Shown here piece by piece: positions 23,237 to 33,085 of a stretch of 64,000 nucleotides of DNA. Within the stretch, counting starts at the first letter, position 1; each line of letters starts with the position of its first letter. Position numbers and translations under genes: made by a program. This DNA comes from Neomicrococcus lactis (GTDB lineage Bacteria; Actinomycetota; Actinomycetes; Actinomycetales; Micrococcaceae). Under the pieces are notes generated by a model. It made no database searches, was not told the DNA's origin, and saw only the letters and a program-made list of their open reading frames with translations. Location: assembly GCF_014200305.1 (NCBI RefSeq), contig NZ_JACHBL010000001.1, positions 806,001 to 870,000 on the forward strand, read 5' to 3'.

Positions 23237-25915
23237 ATGAAATCGCAAGAAATTGCACAGCGTTGGATCGACTTCTTTGTCGCTAACGGACACCGTCACG
23301 TGCCAAGTGCCTCGTTGGTGTCTACGGACCCTTCGTTGTTGTTCACGGTGGCGGGCATGGTTCCGTTCATCCCTTACTTGACCGCACGTGAAGAGCCTCC
23401 GTACCCACGCGCAGTTTCGGTGCAGAAGTGTATTCGTACCGGCGATATCGACGAAGTGGGTAAGACCGTTCGTCACGGCACCTTCTTCCAGATGGCCGGC
23501 AACTTCTCCTTCGGTGATTACTTCAAGCGCGAAGCCATTACTTTTGCCTGGACCTTGCTGACCACGCCGGTCAGCGAAGGCGGTTACGGTCTGGAAAAGG
23601 ACCGCTTGTGGGTGACTGTTTACCTCGACGACGACGAAGCAGCCGCACTCTGGCAGGAAATCGCCGGACTCCCTGTTGAGCGCATTCAGCGCATGGGCAT
23701 GGAGGACAACTACTGGTCCACCGGCCAGCCAGGCCCTGCAGGTCCTTGCTCCGAGATTTACTACGATCGTGGCCCTGAGTACGGTCAAGACGGCGGCCCT
23801 GCCGTTGACGACACGCGCTTCATTGAAATCTGGAACCTCGTATTCATGCAGTACCAGCGCGGCGAAGGCACCGGTAAGGATAACTTCGAGATCCTGGGCG
23901 AGCTGCCGAAGAAGAACATCGACACTGGTTTGGGCCTTGAGCGTCTCGCCATGATTCTTCAGGGTGTCGAGAACATGTATGAGACGGACCAGGTTCGTCC
24001 CGTGCTCGATAAGGCTGCTGAGCTGTCCGGCAAGACCTACACCTCCACCGAGGATCCAGCCGATCCGAACCACGCCGACGACGTTCGCATGCGTGTGGTG
24101 GCTGACCACGTTCGTTCCTCGCTCATGCTCATCAGCGACGGTGTTGTTCCATCCAACGAAGGCCGTGGTTACGTGCTGCGCCGCTTGATGCGCCGTGCCA
24201 TCCGCGCCATGCGGCTCATGGGTGTGCAGGACATGGTGATGCCGGTTCTCTTGCCAGCATCCCGCGATGCCATGAAGGGCGTCTACCCACAGGTGGAGAC
24301 GGACTTCGAGCGCATTTCCCGCATTGCCTACGCCGAAGAACGTGCCTTCTTGCGCACCATCGCTTCCGGCACCACGCGTCTTGAAGAAGCTATTGGCGCT
24401 TCCAAGTCCGCTGGCACCAAGCTTTCCGGCGAGGATGCGTTCACGCTTCACGACACCTACGGCTTCCCGATTGACCTGACGTTGGAAATCGCTTCTGAAG
24501 CTGGCTTGTCCGTGGATGAAGAAGGCTTCCGCTCGCTCATGAAGGAACAGCGCGAGCGTGCACAGAAAGACGCCAAGTCCAAGAAGGCCGGCCACGCCGA
24601 CCTCACGGTCTTCAACAACCTTCACGCCACCGGCGACACCGTCTTCACCGGCTACACCGAGTTGGCTACCGAATCTAATGTTCGCGGCATCGTTCGCAAT
24701 GGCGAGCTCGTTGACTTCGCAACGCAGGGTGATGAGATCGACTTGGTCTTGAACGCCACGCCGTTCTACGCCGAGGCCGGTGGCCAGGCAGCTGACGTGG
24801 GACTCATCAAGGGCGACGGATTTGTGGTGGAAGTTCTTGACGTACAGGCACCTATCAAGGGCCTGAGCGTTCACAAGGCTGTAGTCCGCGAAGGTGAACT
24901 TCCTGCAGACGCTTCGGTGCTGTCCGAGGTTGACCGCATTCGCCGCATGGCTGGCGAGCAGGCTCACTCCGCAACGCACATCATTCACGCCGCTCTCCAC
25001 GAGATCCTCGGCCCCGATGCTTTGCAGTCCGGCTCCTTCAACAAGTCCGGATACTTGCGCTTCGACTTCACGTGGCAGGACCAGATCTCTGCGGCTGCGA
25101 AGAGCGAAATTGAAGAGGTCGCCAACCTCGCCATCCGTAACAACTTCCCGGTGACCACCAAGGTCATGAGCCTTGATGAAGCAAAGGCCATGGGCGCTAT
25201 GAGCCTCTTCGGTGAAAAGTACGGCCAGACCGTGCGCGTCGTCGAGATCAATGGCGAGTGGAGCCGCGAACTCTGCGGTGGTACCCACGTGGGTGCCACT
25301 TCCCAGATCGGCTCGCTGACCCTCTTGGGTGAGCAGTCTGTGGGCTCCGGAAACCGTCGTGTGGAAGCACTCGTGGGCATGGAAGCATTCCGCCACGGCG
25401 CCGCAGAACGTGCTCTCGTGAGCGAACTCTCCGAGATGTTCCGTGCTCCAGCTTCCGAACTGACGGACCGCATCGGTCAGACCGTTCAGAAGCTGCGTGC
25501 CGCTGAGAAGGAACTTGAGCGTTTACGCGCTGCCCAGTTGGTGGCTCAGGCTGGCGAACTCGTGGCTTCCGCGAAGGATGCCAATGGCGTCAAGATCGTG
25601 ACCCACCATGCGGGCGAGATCTCTTCCGCAGATGACCTCCGCACGCTTGCCATGAACTTGAGGGATCGCCTCGGTTCTGAACCAGCTGCTGTTGCCCTCA
25701 CCGGCGTCTCGAAGGACCGCCCTGTGGTTCTCGTGGTCACCAACCAGGCTGGCCGCGATGCTGGTCTCAAGGCTGGCGCCTTGGTCCGTACCGCATCCGG
25801 CGTTCTTGGCGGCGGTGGCGGCGGCAAGGATGACATGGCTCAGGGTGGCGGACAGGATGCCACCAAGGTTGAAGATGCTTTGCAAGCTATCTACAACGCC
25901 GTGCGTGATCGCTAA
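23237..25915 (+). CDS. alaS: Alanyl-tRNA synthetase
   Basis: 892 residues, full length. Domains in order: class II catalytic core (NFSFGDYFKREAITFAW; MGMEDNYW), tRNA recognition domain, editing domain with zinc ligands HSATHIIHAAL and the CGGTHVG motif, and the C-Ala domain ending in a glycine-rich stretch (GGGGGGKDDMAQGGG). ATG at 23237 gives the family start MKSQEIAQRWIDFF; upstream in-frame codons are not supported. It leads the run alaS-ruvX-mltG-aroE with very short gaps. Confidence 0.96.
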   Translation: MKSQEIAQRWIDFFVANGHRHVPSASLVSTDPSLLFTVAGMVPFIPYLTAREEPPYPRAVSVQKCIRTGDIDEVGKTVRHGTFFQMAGNFSFGDYFKREAITFAWTLLTTPVSEGGYGLEKDRLWVTVYLDDDEAAALWQEIAGLPVERIQRMGMEDNYWSTGQPGPAGPCSEIYYDRGPEYGQDGGPAVDDTRFIEIWNLVFMQYQRGEGTGKDNFEILGELPKKNIDTGLGLERLAMILQGVENMYETDQVRPVLDKAAELSGKTYTSTEDPADPNHADDVRMRVVADHVRSSLMLISDGVVPSNEGRGYVLRRLMRRAIRAMRLMGVQDMVMPVLLPASRDAMKGVYPQVETDFERISRIAYAEERAFLRTIASGTTRLEEAIGASKSAGTKLSGEDAFTLHDTYGFPIDLTLEIASEAGLSVDEEGFRSLMKEQRERAQKDAKSKKAGHADLTVFNNLHATGDTVFTGYTELATESNVRGIVRNGELVDFATQGDEIDLVLNATPFYAEAGGQAADVGLIKGDGFVVEVLDVQAPIKGLSVHKAVVREGELPADASVLSEVDRIRRMAGEQAHSATHIIHAALHEILGPDALQSGSFNKSGYLRFDFTWQDQISAAAKSEIEEVANLAIRNNFPVTTKVMSLDEAKAMGAMSLFGEKYGQTVRVVEINGEWSRELCGGTHVGATSQIGSLTLLGEQSVGSGNRRVEALVGMEAFRHGAAERALVSELSEMFRAPASELTDRIGQTVQKLRAAEKELERLRAAQLVAQAGELVASAKDANGVKIVTHHAGEISSADDLRTLAMNLRDRLGSEPAAVALTGVSKDRPVVLVVTNQAGRDAGLKAGALVRTASGVLGGGGGGKDDMAQGGGQDATKVEDALQAIYNAVRDR

Positions 25916-25933
25916 GTCCTCGAGACAGCAACG

Positions 25934-26596
25934 ATGACATCATTTTCCGCGAACGGTCGAGGGGACGAATCACTGTCCAGTGAGGTCCTCTCGACCGACG
26001 CTCGCGCTCCACGCGCTGGCGTTGACGTTGGCCTCGCCAGAGTAGGCGTCGCCTTCAGCGACCCCGATGGTCTCTTGGCCAACCCGTGGAAAACGTTGAA
26101 GCGTAACGCTTCCAAAAATCAGGACGTACACGTTCTCGCGCGCGAAATTCGGGCTCGAAACGTCAATCGCGTTTATGTCGGCCTGCCGCGCTCTCTCAAG
26201 GGCAACGACACGGCTTCCACCGAGATGGCACGTGAATATGCCAGAATTCTTAACGAATACTTGAATTCCCCTTCAAGTGTGTTGAGTATGGGGCAGAGCG
26301 CCGAAGATGATAATCTCCCGGCACAAGATCACGATGAGGCGCAAGCCAGCGTCGTCGTCATTCCCATTTTCTTGATAGATGAACGCCTCTCGACAGTGTC
26401 CGCACACAAGACACTTCGCGAAAGCGGCATCGAAACCCGTAAGCATCGTGCAATTATTGATCAAGCCGCGGCAGTCAATATCCTTCAGCAAGCCTTGGAT
26501 ATGGAAAAGTCGCAGCACCGCATTCCCGGCGAGAGAGTTCCTTCTCCCGAGATTGCGGGTGTGAGGCATGATGCGCCTGAAGCGAAGGACACTTAA
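25934..26596 (+). CDS. ruvX: RuvX/YqgF pre-16S rRNA nuclease family
   Basis: RNase H-fold protein required for 16S rRNA 5' maturation (formerly putative Holliday junction resolvase). Catalytic blocks are GVDVGLARVGVAFSDPDG, FLIDERLSTVSAH and IIDQAAAVNILQ. At 220 residues it is longer than the usual 140-170: it has an N-terminal tail of about 25 residues, a Ser/Glu/Asp-rich insertion (SMGQSAEDDNLPAQDHDEAQ) between the NEYL helix and the DERLST strand, and a C-terminal tail. The gap to alaS is 18 nt and mltG starts 2 nt after its stop. Confidence 0.92.
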   Translation: MTSFSANGRGDESLSSEVLSTDARAPRAGVDVGLARVGVAFSDPDGLLANPWKTLKRNASKNQDVHVLAREIRARNVNRVYVGLPRSLKGNDTASTEMAREYARILNEYLNSPSSVLSMGQSAEDDNLPAQDHDEAQASVVVIPIFLIDERLSTVSAHKTLRESGIETRKHRAIIDQAAAVNILQQALDMEKSQHRIPGERVPSPEIAGVRHDAPEAKDT

Positions 26597-26598
26597 CT

Positions 26599-28038
26599 GT
26601 GAGCGATCCGAATGCTGACGAAAGTCAGTTTGTGAGCCGACGAGAGCGTCGCGAAGCTGAACGTCTTCACCGTGAACGCGATGCTGCACGCTCTGGCGCT
26701 CCCGAGGAGCTCAGCGACGCAGTGGTAGCACCGTTGCCCGACGATGCTGCTGAAGAACTCCCGCACGACGACGAAGCGCGCACGGAACTTCATCAGGTGG
26801 TCTCATCAGCTGATTCAGAAAAGCATCCTGCCATCGAGCCTTATATTGAAGCCGACGAGCGCCAGTACCCTGAGCGCGAAGACGTTGATCACAACGAGGG
26901 TCACGTCCTTTTCGACAAACTGCCTCCAACGGTAGTTCCAGTACCCACGGGAACCGCTCCCACCACGAACATTCGCCAGCAGCGCCGCAAGCGCCGCAAT
27001 AAGATCATGAGCATCACCTTCGGCATCTTTGCCGTGGCGCTGGTTGGCGTGATCTTCCTAATCCAGAGCCTTGTGGCTGGCACGCAACCCGCTGACTATG
27101 CCGGCCCTGGTACCGGTGACATGACCTTCGAAGTTAAAGAGGGTTGGGGTCCTATCCAGATCAGCCGTCAGCTACAGCAAGAGGACATTGTTGCTTCTGA
27201 CAAAGCGTTCCTGAACGCACTCGAAGAAAACACTTCTGGTTCCAGCGAAATCCACCCGGGTACTTACGATCTCAAGAAGCAAATGAAGGCTTCTGACGTC
27301 GTCGGCGTCCTGACCGCGGTTGGTCCGAAGTTGAGCTACATAGCTCTCAATGAAAACTCGCGTAAGAACGAAGTTTTCCAGAAGATTTCTGAAGCTACCG
27401 GTGTCCCAGTTGAAGACATCAGTGCTTTCGATACAAAGGGCACCGAGTTTGGTCTGCCTGCAACCGTCAAGACCCTTGAAGGGTACTTGCACCCAGGTGA
27501 GTACCGCTTCCCAGTGGATACGCCGATCAAGGACATGCTCCAGCAGATGATCACGGCGACCACTGACGAGCTCAAGCGAATTGGCATCACGGATCCAGCG
27601 CAGCAGTACCGCGTTCTGACGATCGCTTCCATCCTCCAGGGTGAAGCCACGGCCAAGGATTACCCGATTGTTGCTGGCGCCATCGAGAACCGTTTGAATC
27701 CAAATAACCAGGAGACCTACGGTTTGCTGCAGCTCGACTCTACGGTGACCTACGGTCTTGGTACTCGTAGCTTGCAGTTCACGGAAGAGCAGAAGAAGGA
27801 CGCCAGTAACGAGTACAACACCTACGTTCACAAGGGCTTGCCTCCAACGCCAATCGGTAGCCCGGGCAACTCGGCTATTGACGCCGCTGCCAAGCCACAG
27901 TCGAACGAGTTCTACTACTGGGTCACGGTGAACATCGAGACCGGTGAAACGAAGTTCGCGAAGACGTATGCCGAGCACCAGGGTTACCAGCAGCAGTTCC
28001 GCGACTACTGCGCCGCGAACCCAGATAAGTGCAAGTAG
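26599..28038 (+). CDS. mltG: Endolytic murein transglycosylase MltG
   Basis: A 479-residue membrane-anchored enzyme that cuts nascent peptidoglycan strands and helps set glycan length. A charged cytoplasmic N-terminus of about 135 residues ends at one membrane helix (MSITFGIFAVALVGVIFLI). Outside lies the YceG domain, with LSYIALNENSRKNEVF, GYLHPGEYRFP, the catalytic-Glu region LTIASILQGEATAKDYP, and the ending KGLPPTPIGSPG. GTG at 26599 is the start. Its stop overlaps the aroE start by one base. Confidence 0.93.
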   Translation: MSDPNADESQFVSRRERREAERLHRERDAARSGAPEELSDAVVAPLPDDAAEELPHDDEARTELHQVVSSADSEKHPAIEPYIEADERQYPEREDVDHNEGHVLFDKLPPTVVPVPTGTAPTTNIRQQRRKRRNKIMSITFGIFAVALVGVIFLIQSLVAGTQPADYAGPGTGDMTFEVKEGWGPIQISRQLQQEDIVASDKAFLNALEENTSGSSEIHPGTYDLKKQMKASDVVGVLTAVGPKLSYIALNENSRKNEVFQKISEATGVPVEDISAFDTKGTEFGLPATVKTLEGYLHPGEYRFPVDTPIKDMLQQMITATTDELKRIGITDPAQQYRVLTIASILQGEATAKDYPIVAGAIENRLNPNNQETYGLLQLDSTVTYGLGTRSLQFTEEQKKDASNEYNTYVHKGLPPTPIGSPGNSAIDAAAKPQSNEFYYWVTVNIETGETKFAKTYAEHQGYQQQFRDYCAANPDKCK

Positions 28039-28913
28039 TGGCGGGACAGGAATTGCGACGGGCGGCCGTGATTGGGTCGCCCATCGCTCACTCCAAATCT
28101 CCGCTTCTTCATAACGCCGCCTACCGCGCTTTGGGCGTGGAGCTCGACTATTCGCGCATTGAAGCGACCGAAGGCGATGCTGCGAAGCTCAATGAGATGC
28201 TGCGCAATGAACCGGGCTGGGTGGGTTTGTCTTGCACCATGCCCATGAAGCAAGCGCTCATTCCATTCATGGACTCGCTGTCACCACGCGTGGCTGAACT
28301 TGGTGTCCTCAACACTGTGGTGGTTCACCGCAGTGAAGACGGAACTGTCACGCTGTCCTGTGAGAACACCGATGTTGATGGCCTCATGATGTCCATCGCT
28401 GCGATGGGCGCTCACAAGCTCGAGCGCGTCGTCATTTTCGGAGCTGGCAACACAGCTTATGCGGCAATCATGGCTATGGCCGAAGCTGGGGTCTCCCACG
28501 TTGACTTCGTGGTGCGCAGCGTCGAGCGTGCAGCCAGCGCTATTGAGCTCTCGGAGCACTTTGGCATGACGGCGTCCGCAATCTTGGTCCCTGAGTTCGC
28601 GCAGAGCGTCTCCCACTATGACGCCGCCATCAGCACTCTGCCGCCACACGCGGCGGATGGCTTTGTAGCGGATTTAGGTCTCGAGAACCTGACGCCTGGC
28701 ACGCCGCTCATGGATGTGACGTATGACCCGTGGCCCAGCGCCCTCGCTGATGCATGGATGAGTAACGGGGGAGTAGCCGCAAACGGGCTGACCATGCTTT
28801 TGTACCAAGGAATCGGGCAGGTAAAGCTTTTCTCAGGCGTGACGGAAGCCGATTGGGCACACGTCACAAATGTGATGTGTGACGCAGTAGGCTTGCCGCG
28901 TCCCGTCAACTGA
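28038..28913 (+). CDS. aroE: Shikimate dehydrogenase
   Basis: Reduces 3-dehydroshikimate to shikimate with NADPH. Substrate-site motifs IGSPIAHSKSPLLHNAAYRAL and SCTMPMKQ (catalytic Lys) are present, as is a nucleotide-binding turn, FGAGNTAYAAI, slightly unlike the usual GAGGxA. ATG is lacking; GTG at 28038 overlaps the last base of mltG, and GTG at 28029 is possible. It is the first of four shikimate genes in a row (aroE, aroC, aroK, aroB). Confidence 0.92.
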   Translation: MAGQELRRAAVIGSPIAHSKSPLLHNAAYRALGVELDYSRIEATEGDAAKLNEMLRNEPGWVGLSCTMPMKQALIPFMDSLSPRVAELGVLNTVVVHRSEDGTVTLSCENTDVDGLMMSIAAMGAHKLERVVIFGAGNTAYAAIMAMAEAGVSHVDFVVRSVERAASAIELSEHFGMTASAILVPEFAQSVSHYDAAISTLPPHAADGFVADLGLENLTPGTPLMDVTYDPWPSALADAWMSNGGVAANGLTMLLYQGIGQVKLFSGVTEADWAHVTNVMCDAVGLPRPVN

Positions 28914-28939
28914 CCGTTGAACGTGGCAAGATATGACGC

Positions 28940-30163
28940 ATGCTTCGTTGGTTAACTGCGGGTGAATCACACGGTCCCGCACTAGTAGGAATCATTGAGG
29001 GGATGCCAGCCGGCGTCCCCTTAATCACGGATGACGTCAAAAAGGCGCTCGCTCGCCGCCGTCTCGGCTATGGCCGTGGCGCCCGCATGAAGTTTGAGCA
29101 GGACGAAGTCACGTTCCTCGGCGGTGTCCGCCATGGCCTCACTCAGGGCGGCCCCATCGCCATTCAGGTGGGCAACACCGAGTGGCCCAAGTGGGAAAAA
29201 GTCATGTCCGCTGATCCAGTGGATCCCGCTGAGCTCGCCAACATGGCACGCAATGCGCCTTTGACGCGTCCTCGCCCTGGCCACGCCGATTTCACCGGCA
29301 TGCAAAAGTACGGTTTTGATGACGCACGCCCAGTGTTGGAGCGCGCCTCGGCTCGTGAAACCGCTGAACGCGTTGCCCTTGGCACTGCCGCCGCAAACTT
29401 CTTGCGTGAAGTGAGCGTTGAGTTGGTTTCCCATACGACGGCGGTGGGTACCGTTGCTGCACCTGTTGACGCCGCGCTCCCGCTTCCTTCGGATGTTGAG
29501 GCGTTGGACGCTGATCCACTGCGCTGCTTCGATGCCACCACCTCGGCCGCAATGGTTGCTGAAGTGGACGCCGCTCACAAGGAAGGCGAAACCCTCGGCG
29601 GTGTAGTCGAGGTACTTGCCTACGGCATGCCTCCAGGAGTCGGCTCCTACGTACATTGGGATCGCCGCCTTGACGCGCGTCTCGCAGCAGCTCTCATGGG
29701 CATTCAGGCCATCAAGGGCGTTGAAGTTGGCGACGGCTTCCTCACGGCATCTCGCCGTGGCTCTGCCGCTCACGACGAATTGCAGCGCAACGAAGACGGC
29801 ACCATCGTTCGTACCTCGGGCCGGGCCGGAGGTATTGAAGGCGGCATGAGCATCGGAGAAACCCTCCGCGTGCGTGCTGCGATGAAGCCAATTGCAACCG
29901 TTCCCCGCGCGTTGAAGACCATTGACGTGGCCTCTGGTGAAGCCACCACGGCTCACCACCAGCGGTCGGACGTCTGTGCGGTGCCCGCTGCGGGTGTCGT
30001 AGCAGAAGCGATGGTGGCTTTGGTTCTTGCCCAGGCGGTGCTCGAGAAGTTCGGCGGAGACAGCTTGGCTGAGGTCAAGCGCAACATCGACTCTTACCGG
30101 GCAGCCATCCCAGGGAACCTTTCGTCGTTCGGCATCGCTTCTGAGGACAACGAAGAATCGTGA
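28940..30163 (+). CDS. aroC: Chorismate synthase
   Basis: Last step of the shikimate pathway, making chorismate from EPSP with reduced FMN. 407 residues. Signatures: [24 protein letters not shown] at the N-terminus (GESHG), [28 protein letters not shown], and the late [19 protein letters not shown] at 28940. The stop overlaps the aroK start by 4 nt (GTGA). Confidence 0.96.
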   Translation: MLRWLTAGESHGPALVGIIEGMPAGVPLITDDVKKALARRRLGYGRGARMKFEQDEVTFLGGVRHGLTQGGPIAIQVGNTEWPKWEKVMSADPVDPAELANMARNAPLTRPRPGHADFTGMQKYGFDDARPVLERASARETAERVALGTAAANFLREVSVELVSHTTAVGTVAAPVDAALPLPSDVEALDADPLRCFDATTSAAMVAEVDAAHKEGETLGGVVEVLAYGMPPGVGSYVHWDRRLDARLAAALMGIQAIKGVEVGDGFLTASRRGSAAHDELQRNEDGTIVRTSGRAGGIEGGMSIGETLRVRAAMKPIATVPRALKTIDVASGEATTAHHQRSDVCAVPAAGVVAEAMVALVLAQAVLEKFGGDSLAEVKRNIDSYRAAIPGNLSSFGIASEDNEES

Positions 30164-30741
30164 ATCGCGGGCCCATCTTTTTGATCGGACCCATGGCGAG
30201 CGGCAAGACGTCTGTTGGCAAGGCTCTTGCCAAGCTACTCGGCTGCGAGTTCATCGACACCGATAAGATCGTGGTGCAACGACATGGCACCATCGCGGAA
30301 ATTTTCGCGCGCAGCGGGGAAGCCGAGTTCCGACGTCTCGAAACGGAGACGCTCAAGGAAGTGGCGGCGTCGTACTCCGTTATTGCTACGGGAGGCGGCT
30401 CGATTCTAAGCCCGGAAAACCGCGCGCTCATTTCGCACAGCGGCACCCCGGTGTACCTGGAGATTGACGAGGCAGCTGTTACCCCACGCTTGCGAGGACA
30501 GGGCGCCCGTCCGTTGCTGGCCGGAGATGATCCGGTGGTCCGGTGGGTTTCCATCTTTGCGGAACGCGAGCAGATCTATCAGGAGCTCGCGGAGCTAGTG
30601 GTGGATGCGCGCCGTAAGCCGCCGCGCGTACTGGCCCGAGACATTGCCGAGCGCTTGGATCTTTTGCCCGGCACGGATCTGAACACCGATGCTGACCTGG
30701 ACAACGCGGCGCCTGCTGGCAATGACGAACAAACGAACTGA
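30160..30741 (+). CDS. aroK: Shikimate kinase
   Basis: Phosphorylates shikimate at the 3-position with ATP. Walker [16 protein letters not shown], shikimate-binding [19 protein letters not shown] and the ATGGGSIL loop are all present. 193 residues, with a C-terminal tail slightly longer than the roughly 170-residue core. GTG at 30160 overlaps aroC by 4 nt, so translation is probably coupled. Confidence 0.95.
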   Translation: MNRGPIFLIGPMASGKTSVGKALAKLLGCEFIDTDKIVVQRHGTIAEIFARSGEAEFRRLETETLKEVAASYSVIATGGGSILSPENRALISHSGTPVYLEIDEAAVTPRLRGQGARPLLAGDDPVVRWVSIFAEREQIYQELAELVVDARRKPPRVLARDIAERLDLLPGTDLNTDADLDNAAPAGNDEQTN

Positions 30742-30759
30742 ACTAACGAGGATTTTTTG

Positions 30760-31851
30760 ATGACTGACGCGGTAAGCACTATCAAGGTCACGGGCAACCT
30801 GCCCAACGAGAACTACGACGTCTTGGTAGGCAGGGGATTGTTGGGGCGCTTGGCTCCGTACCTCGGTGAACGCGTGCGCCGTGTTCTCATCATTCATCCA
30901 CGTGCCTTGCGCACCACCGGTGAGGCCGTCCGCGAGGATCTTGCGGCTCAAGGCTTCCAGTCCTTCACGGCAGAAATTCCTGATGCCGAAGAAGGCAAGC
31001 ACCTTCAGGTTGCCGGCTTCTGCTGGCAGGTTCTGGGCCAGAACGACTTCACACGTTCGGACGCGATTGTCACGGTTGGCGGCGGCGCTGTCACCGACTT
31101 GGGTGGCTTCGTAGCAGCGACGTGGCTTCGCGGTGTCAAGGTCATTCACATTCCAACGAGCCTTTTGGGCATGGTGGACGCAGCCGTTGGCGGCAAGACC
31201 GGCATCAACACGGCTGAGGGTAAGAACCTCGTGGGCGCTTTCCACCCGCCGGCTGCTGTGCTCGCGGACTTGGACGCTCTCAAGACGTTGCCAGCCAACG
31301 AACTCGTTACCGGCATGGCCGAGTCCGTGAAGAGCGGTTTCATCGCAGACCCACGCATCCTCGAGCTGATCGAAGAGGACTTGGCAGAAGCAACGAACGC
31401 AGAGTCTGACCGGCTGCGCGAAATCGTGGAACGCACCATTCAGGTCAAGGCAGACATCGTCTCCACGGACCTCAAGGAAAGCGGCCGCCGCGAATTCTTG
31501 AACTACGGCCACACGATGGGCCACGCAATTGAGCTCACGGAGCGTTACCAGTGGCGCCACGGTGCTGCGGTTTCCATTGGACTCGTTTTCGCCGCAGAGT
31601 TGGCACGCACCATGGGCCGCATCGACGATGACCTCGCAGCCCGCCACAAGAACATTCTGGACATGATGGGCTTGCCGACCACGTACCGCAATGACCGTTG
31701 GGCAGCTCTTCTGGACGCCATGCGCCGCGACAAGAAGTCCCGCGGCGACTTGTTGCGCTTCGTGGTGCTCGATGGTCTAGCCAAGCCAGCCATGCAAGAA
31801 GTGCCTGACACCGCCATCTTGTTCGCGACATACCAGGAGATCGCCTCCTAG
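30760..31851 (+). CDS. aroB: 3-dehydroquinate synthase
   Basis: Second step of the shikimate pathway, NAD- and metal-dependent cyclisation of DAHP. 363 residues. NAD site VTVGGGAVTDLGGFVAATW, the HIPTSLLGMVDAAVGGKTGIN block, and the metal ligands in NYGHTMGHAIE are clear. ATG at 30760 with GAGGA upstream is preferred over the TTG just before it. Gap to aroK is 18 nt, so it belongs to the aro run. Confidence 0.96.
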   Translation: MTDAVSTIKVTGNLPNENYDVLVGRGLLGRLAPYLGERVRRVLIIHPRALRTTGEAVREDLAAQGFQSFTAEIPDAEEGKHLQVAGFCWQVLGQNDFTRSDAIVTVGGGAVTDLGGFVAATWLRGVKVIHIPTSLLGMVDAAVGGKTGINTAEGKNLVGAFHPPAAVLADLDALKTLPANELVTGMAESVKSGFIADPRILELIEEDLAEATNAESDRLREIVERTIQVKADIVSTDLKESGRREFLNYGHTMGHAIELTERYQWRHGAAVSIGLVFAAELARTMGRIDDDLAARHKNILDMMGLPTTYRNDRWAALLDAMRRDKKSRGDLLRFVVLDGLAKPAMQEVPDTAILFATYQEIAS

Positions 31852-32023
31852 TTTTAGCGCTTTTCATGTGGTGTCCGCGAGGATTTCCGGCATCCTGTAG
31901 AATTGCGTTTGGTTTTTTGACACAAAAGGTCAGCGCTTGCCCGCAACTTCCATACTGTGAGTCGATTTCGTGACTGTGAGATCGCGGCGGGGCAGAGCCT
32001 GACGTTCAACGGAAAGGTGCCTC

Positions 32024-32587
32024 GTGGCAACGAGTAACGACATTAAGAACGGTACTGTGCTGAAGATTGATGGCCAGTTGTGGACCATCACGGAATTCCA
32101 GCACGTGAAGCCGGGTAAGGGTGGCGCATTCGTCCGCACGAAGATGCGCAATGTCGTTTCCGGCAAGGTTGTGGACAAGACCTACAACGCTGGTGCAAAG
32201 ATTGAGACCGCGACGGTCGACCGCCGTGACTACACCTACCTGTACCAGGACGGCGCTGACTACGTCTTCATGGATACCTCTGACTACGATCAGATCACGG
32301 TTCCTGCTTCCGTAGTGGGCGACGCAGCAAACTTCATGCTCGAGAACCAGCAGGCAGTTATCGCTATGCATGATGGCGCTCCGCTGTACATCGAACTTCC
32401 ACCATCGGTTGTTCTCGAAATCACCTACTCTGAGCCAGGCCTTCAGGGCGACCGCTCTTCCGCTGGCACCAAGCCAGCTACCTTGGAGACGGGTTACGAG
32501 ATCCAGGTTCCACTGTTCGTTGAGCAGGGCACCAAGGTCAAGGTTGACACCCGTACGGGCGACTACCTCGGTCGAGTCACGGAGTGA
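32024..32587 (+). CDS. efp: Elongation factor P
   Basis: 187 residues, the standard length. EF-P relieves ribosome stalling at polyproline. Three KOW/OB domains are seen; the loop [14 protein letters not shown] places Lys32 at the functional tip, and the C-terminal [11 protein letters not shown] is canonical. GTG at 32024 has GGAAAGG upstream. The stop overlaps nusB by 4 nt (GTGA). In the 172 bp before it I see a TTGACA at 31917 but no -10 at the right distance. Confidence 0.96.
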   Translation: MATSNDIKNGTVLKIDGQLWTITEFQHVKPGKGGAFVRTKMRNVVSGKVVDKTYNAGAKIETATVDRRDYTYLYQDGADYVFMDTSDYDQITVPASVVGDAANFMLENQQAVIAMHDGAPLYIELPPSVVLEITYSEPGLQGDRSSAGTKPATLETGYEIQVPLFVEQGTKVKVDTRTGDYLGRVTE

Positions 32588-32994
32588 ATGCCCGCACCAA
32601 AGCGCGAGTCCGCGCTGTCGAGGTATTGTTCGAGGCCGAGGCTCGCAATGTTCCAGTGGTCGACGCCATGGAATTGCGCCGCCGGGTAACGGACCAGCAG
32701 ATTGCTCCTTACACGGAGAGCATCTTGCGCGGCGTTGATTCGATGTTGGATCAGATCGACGAGTACTTGGAAACTTATTCCAAGGGCTGGTCGCTGGATC
32801 GCATGCCGGCCGTGGACCGCGCCATCTTGCGCGTTGCCACATGGGAGCTCTTCTACAACGATGACGTTCCTGACAAGGTTGCCGTAAAGGAAGCTGGCGA
32901 CATCGCTCGCGAGTTGTCCACGGATGACTCACCGGAGTTCGTCTCCGGCTTGTTGGGCCGTTTGCTGGAGCTCAAGCCAACGCTTTTGGCCTAG
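32584..32994 (+). CDS. nusB: Transcription antitermination factor NusB
   Basis: 136 residues, all-helical NusB fold. Seen: [17 protein letters not shown] at the RNA-binding N-terminus, [21 protein letters not shown], and [28 protein letters not shown] at the end, all typical. NusB with S10 binds boxA in rRNA transcripts. Translation is coupled to efp. Confidence 0.95.
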   Translation: MNARTKARVRAVEVLFEAEARNVPVVDAMELRRRVTDQQIAPYTESILRGVDSMLDQIDEYLETYSKGWSLDRMPAVDRAILRVATWELFYNDDVPDKVAVKEAGDIARELSTDDSPEFVSGLLGRLLELKPTLLA

Positions 32995-33016
32995 GTTTAG
33001 GCTTGCCTAGTTTGTA

Positions 33017-33068
33017 AAAACCGGAGGGTGAAGCGATTCGTTCGTTTCACCCACCGGTTTCTTTTTTT
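33017..33068 (+). terminator. Intrinsic terminator after nusB
   Basis: AAACCGG and GGGTGAA arms pair with TTCACCC and CCGGTTT (one bulge each side), followed by CTTTTTTT. Strong and correctly placed 23 bp after the nusB stop. Confidence 0.92.
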
Positions 33069-33085
33069 AAGTACGACGCCGCCGC

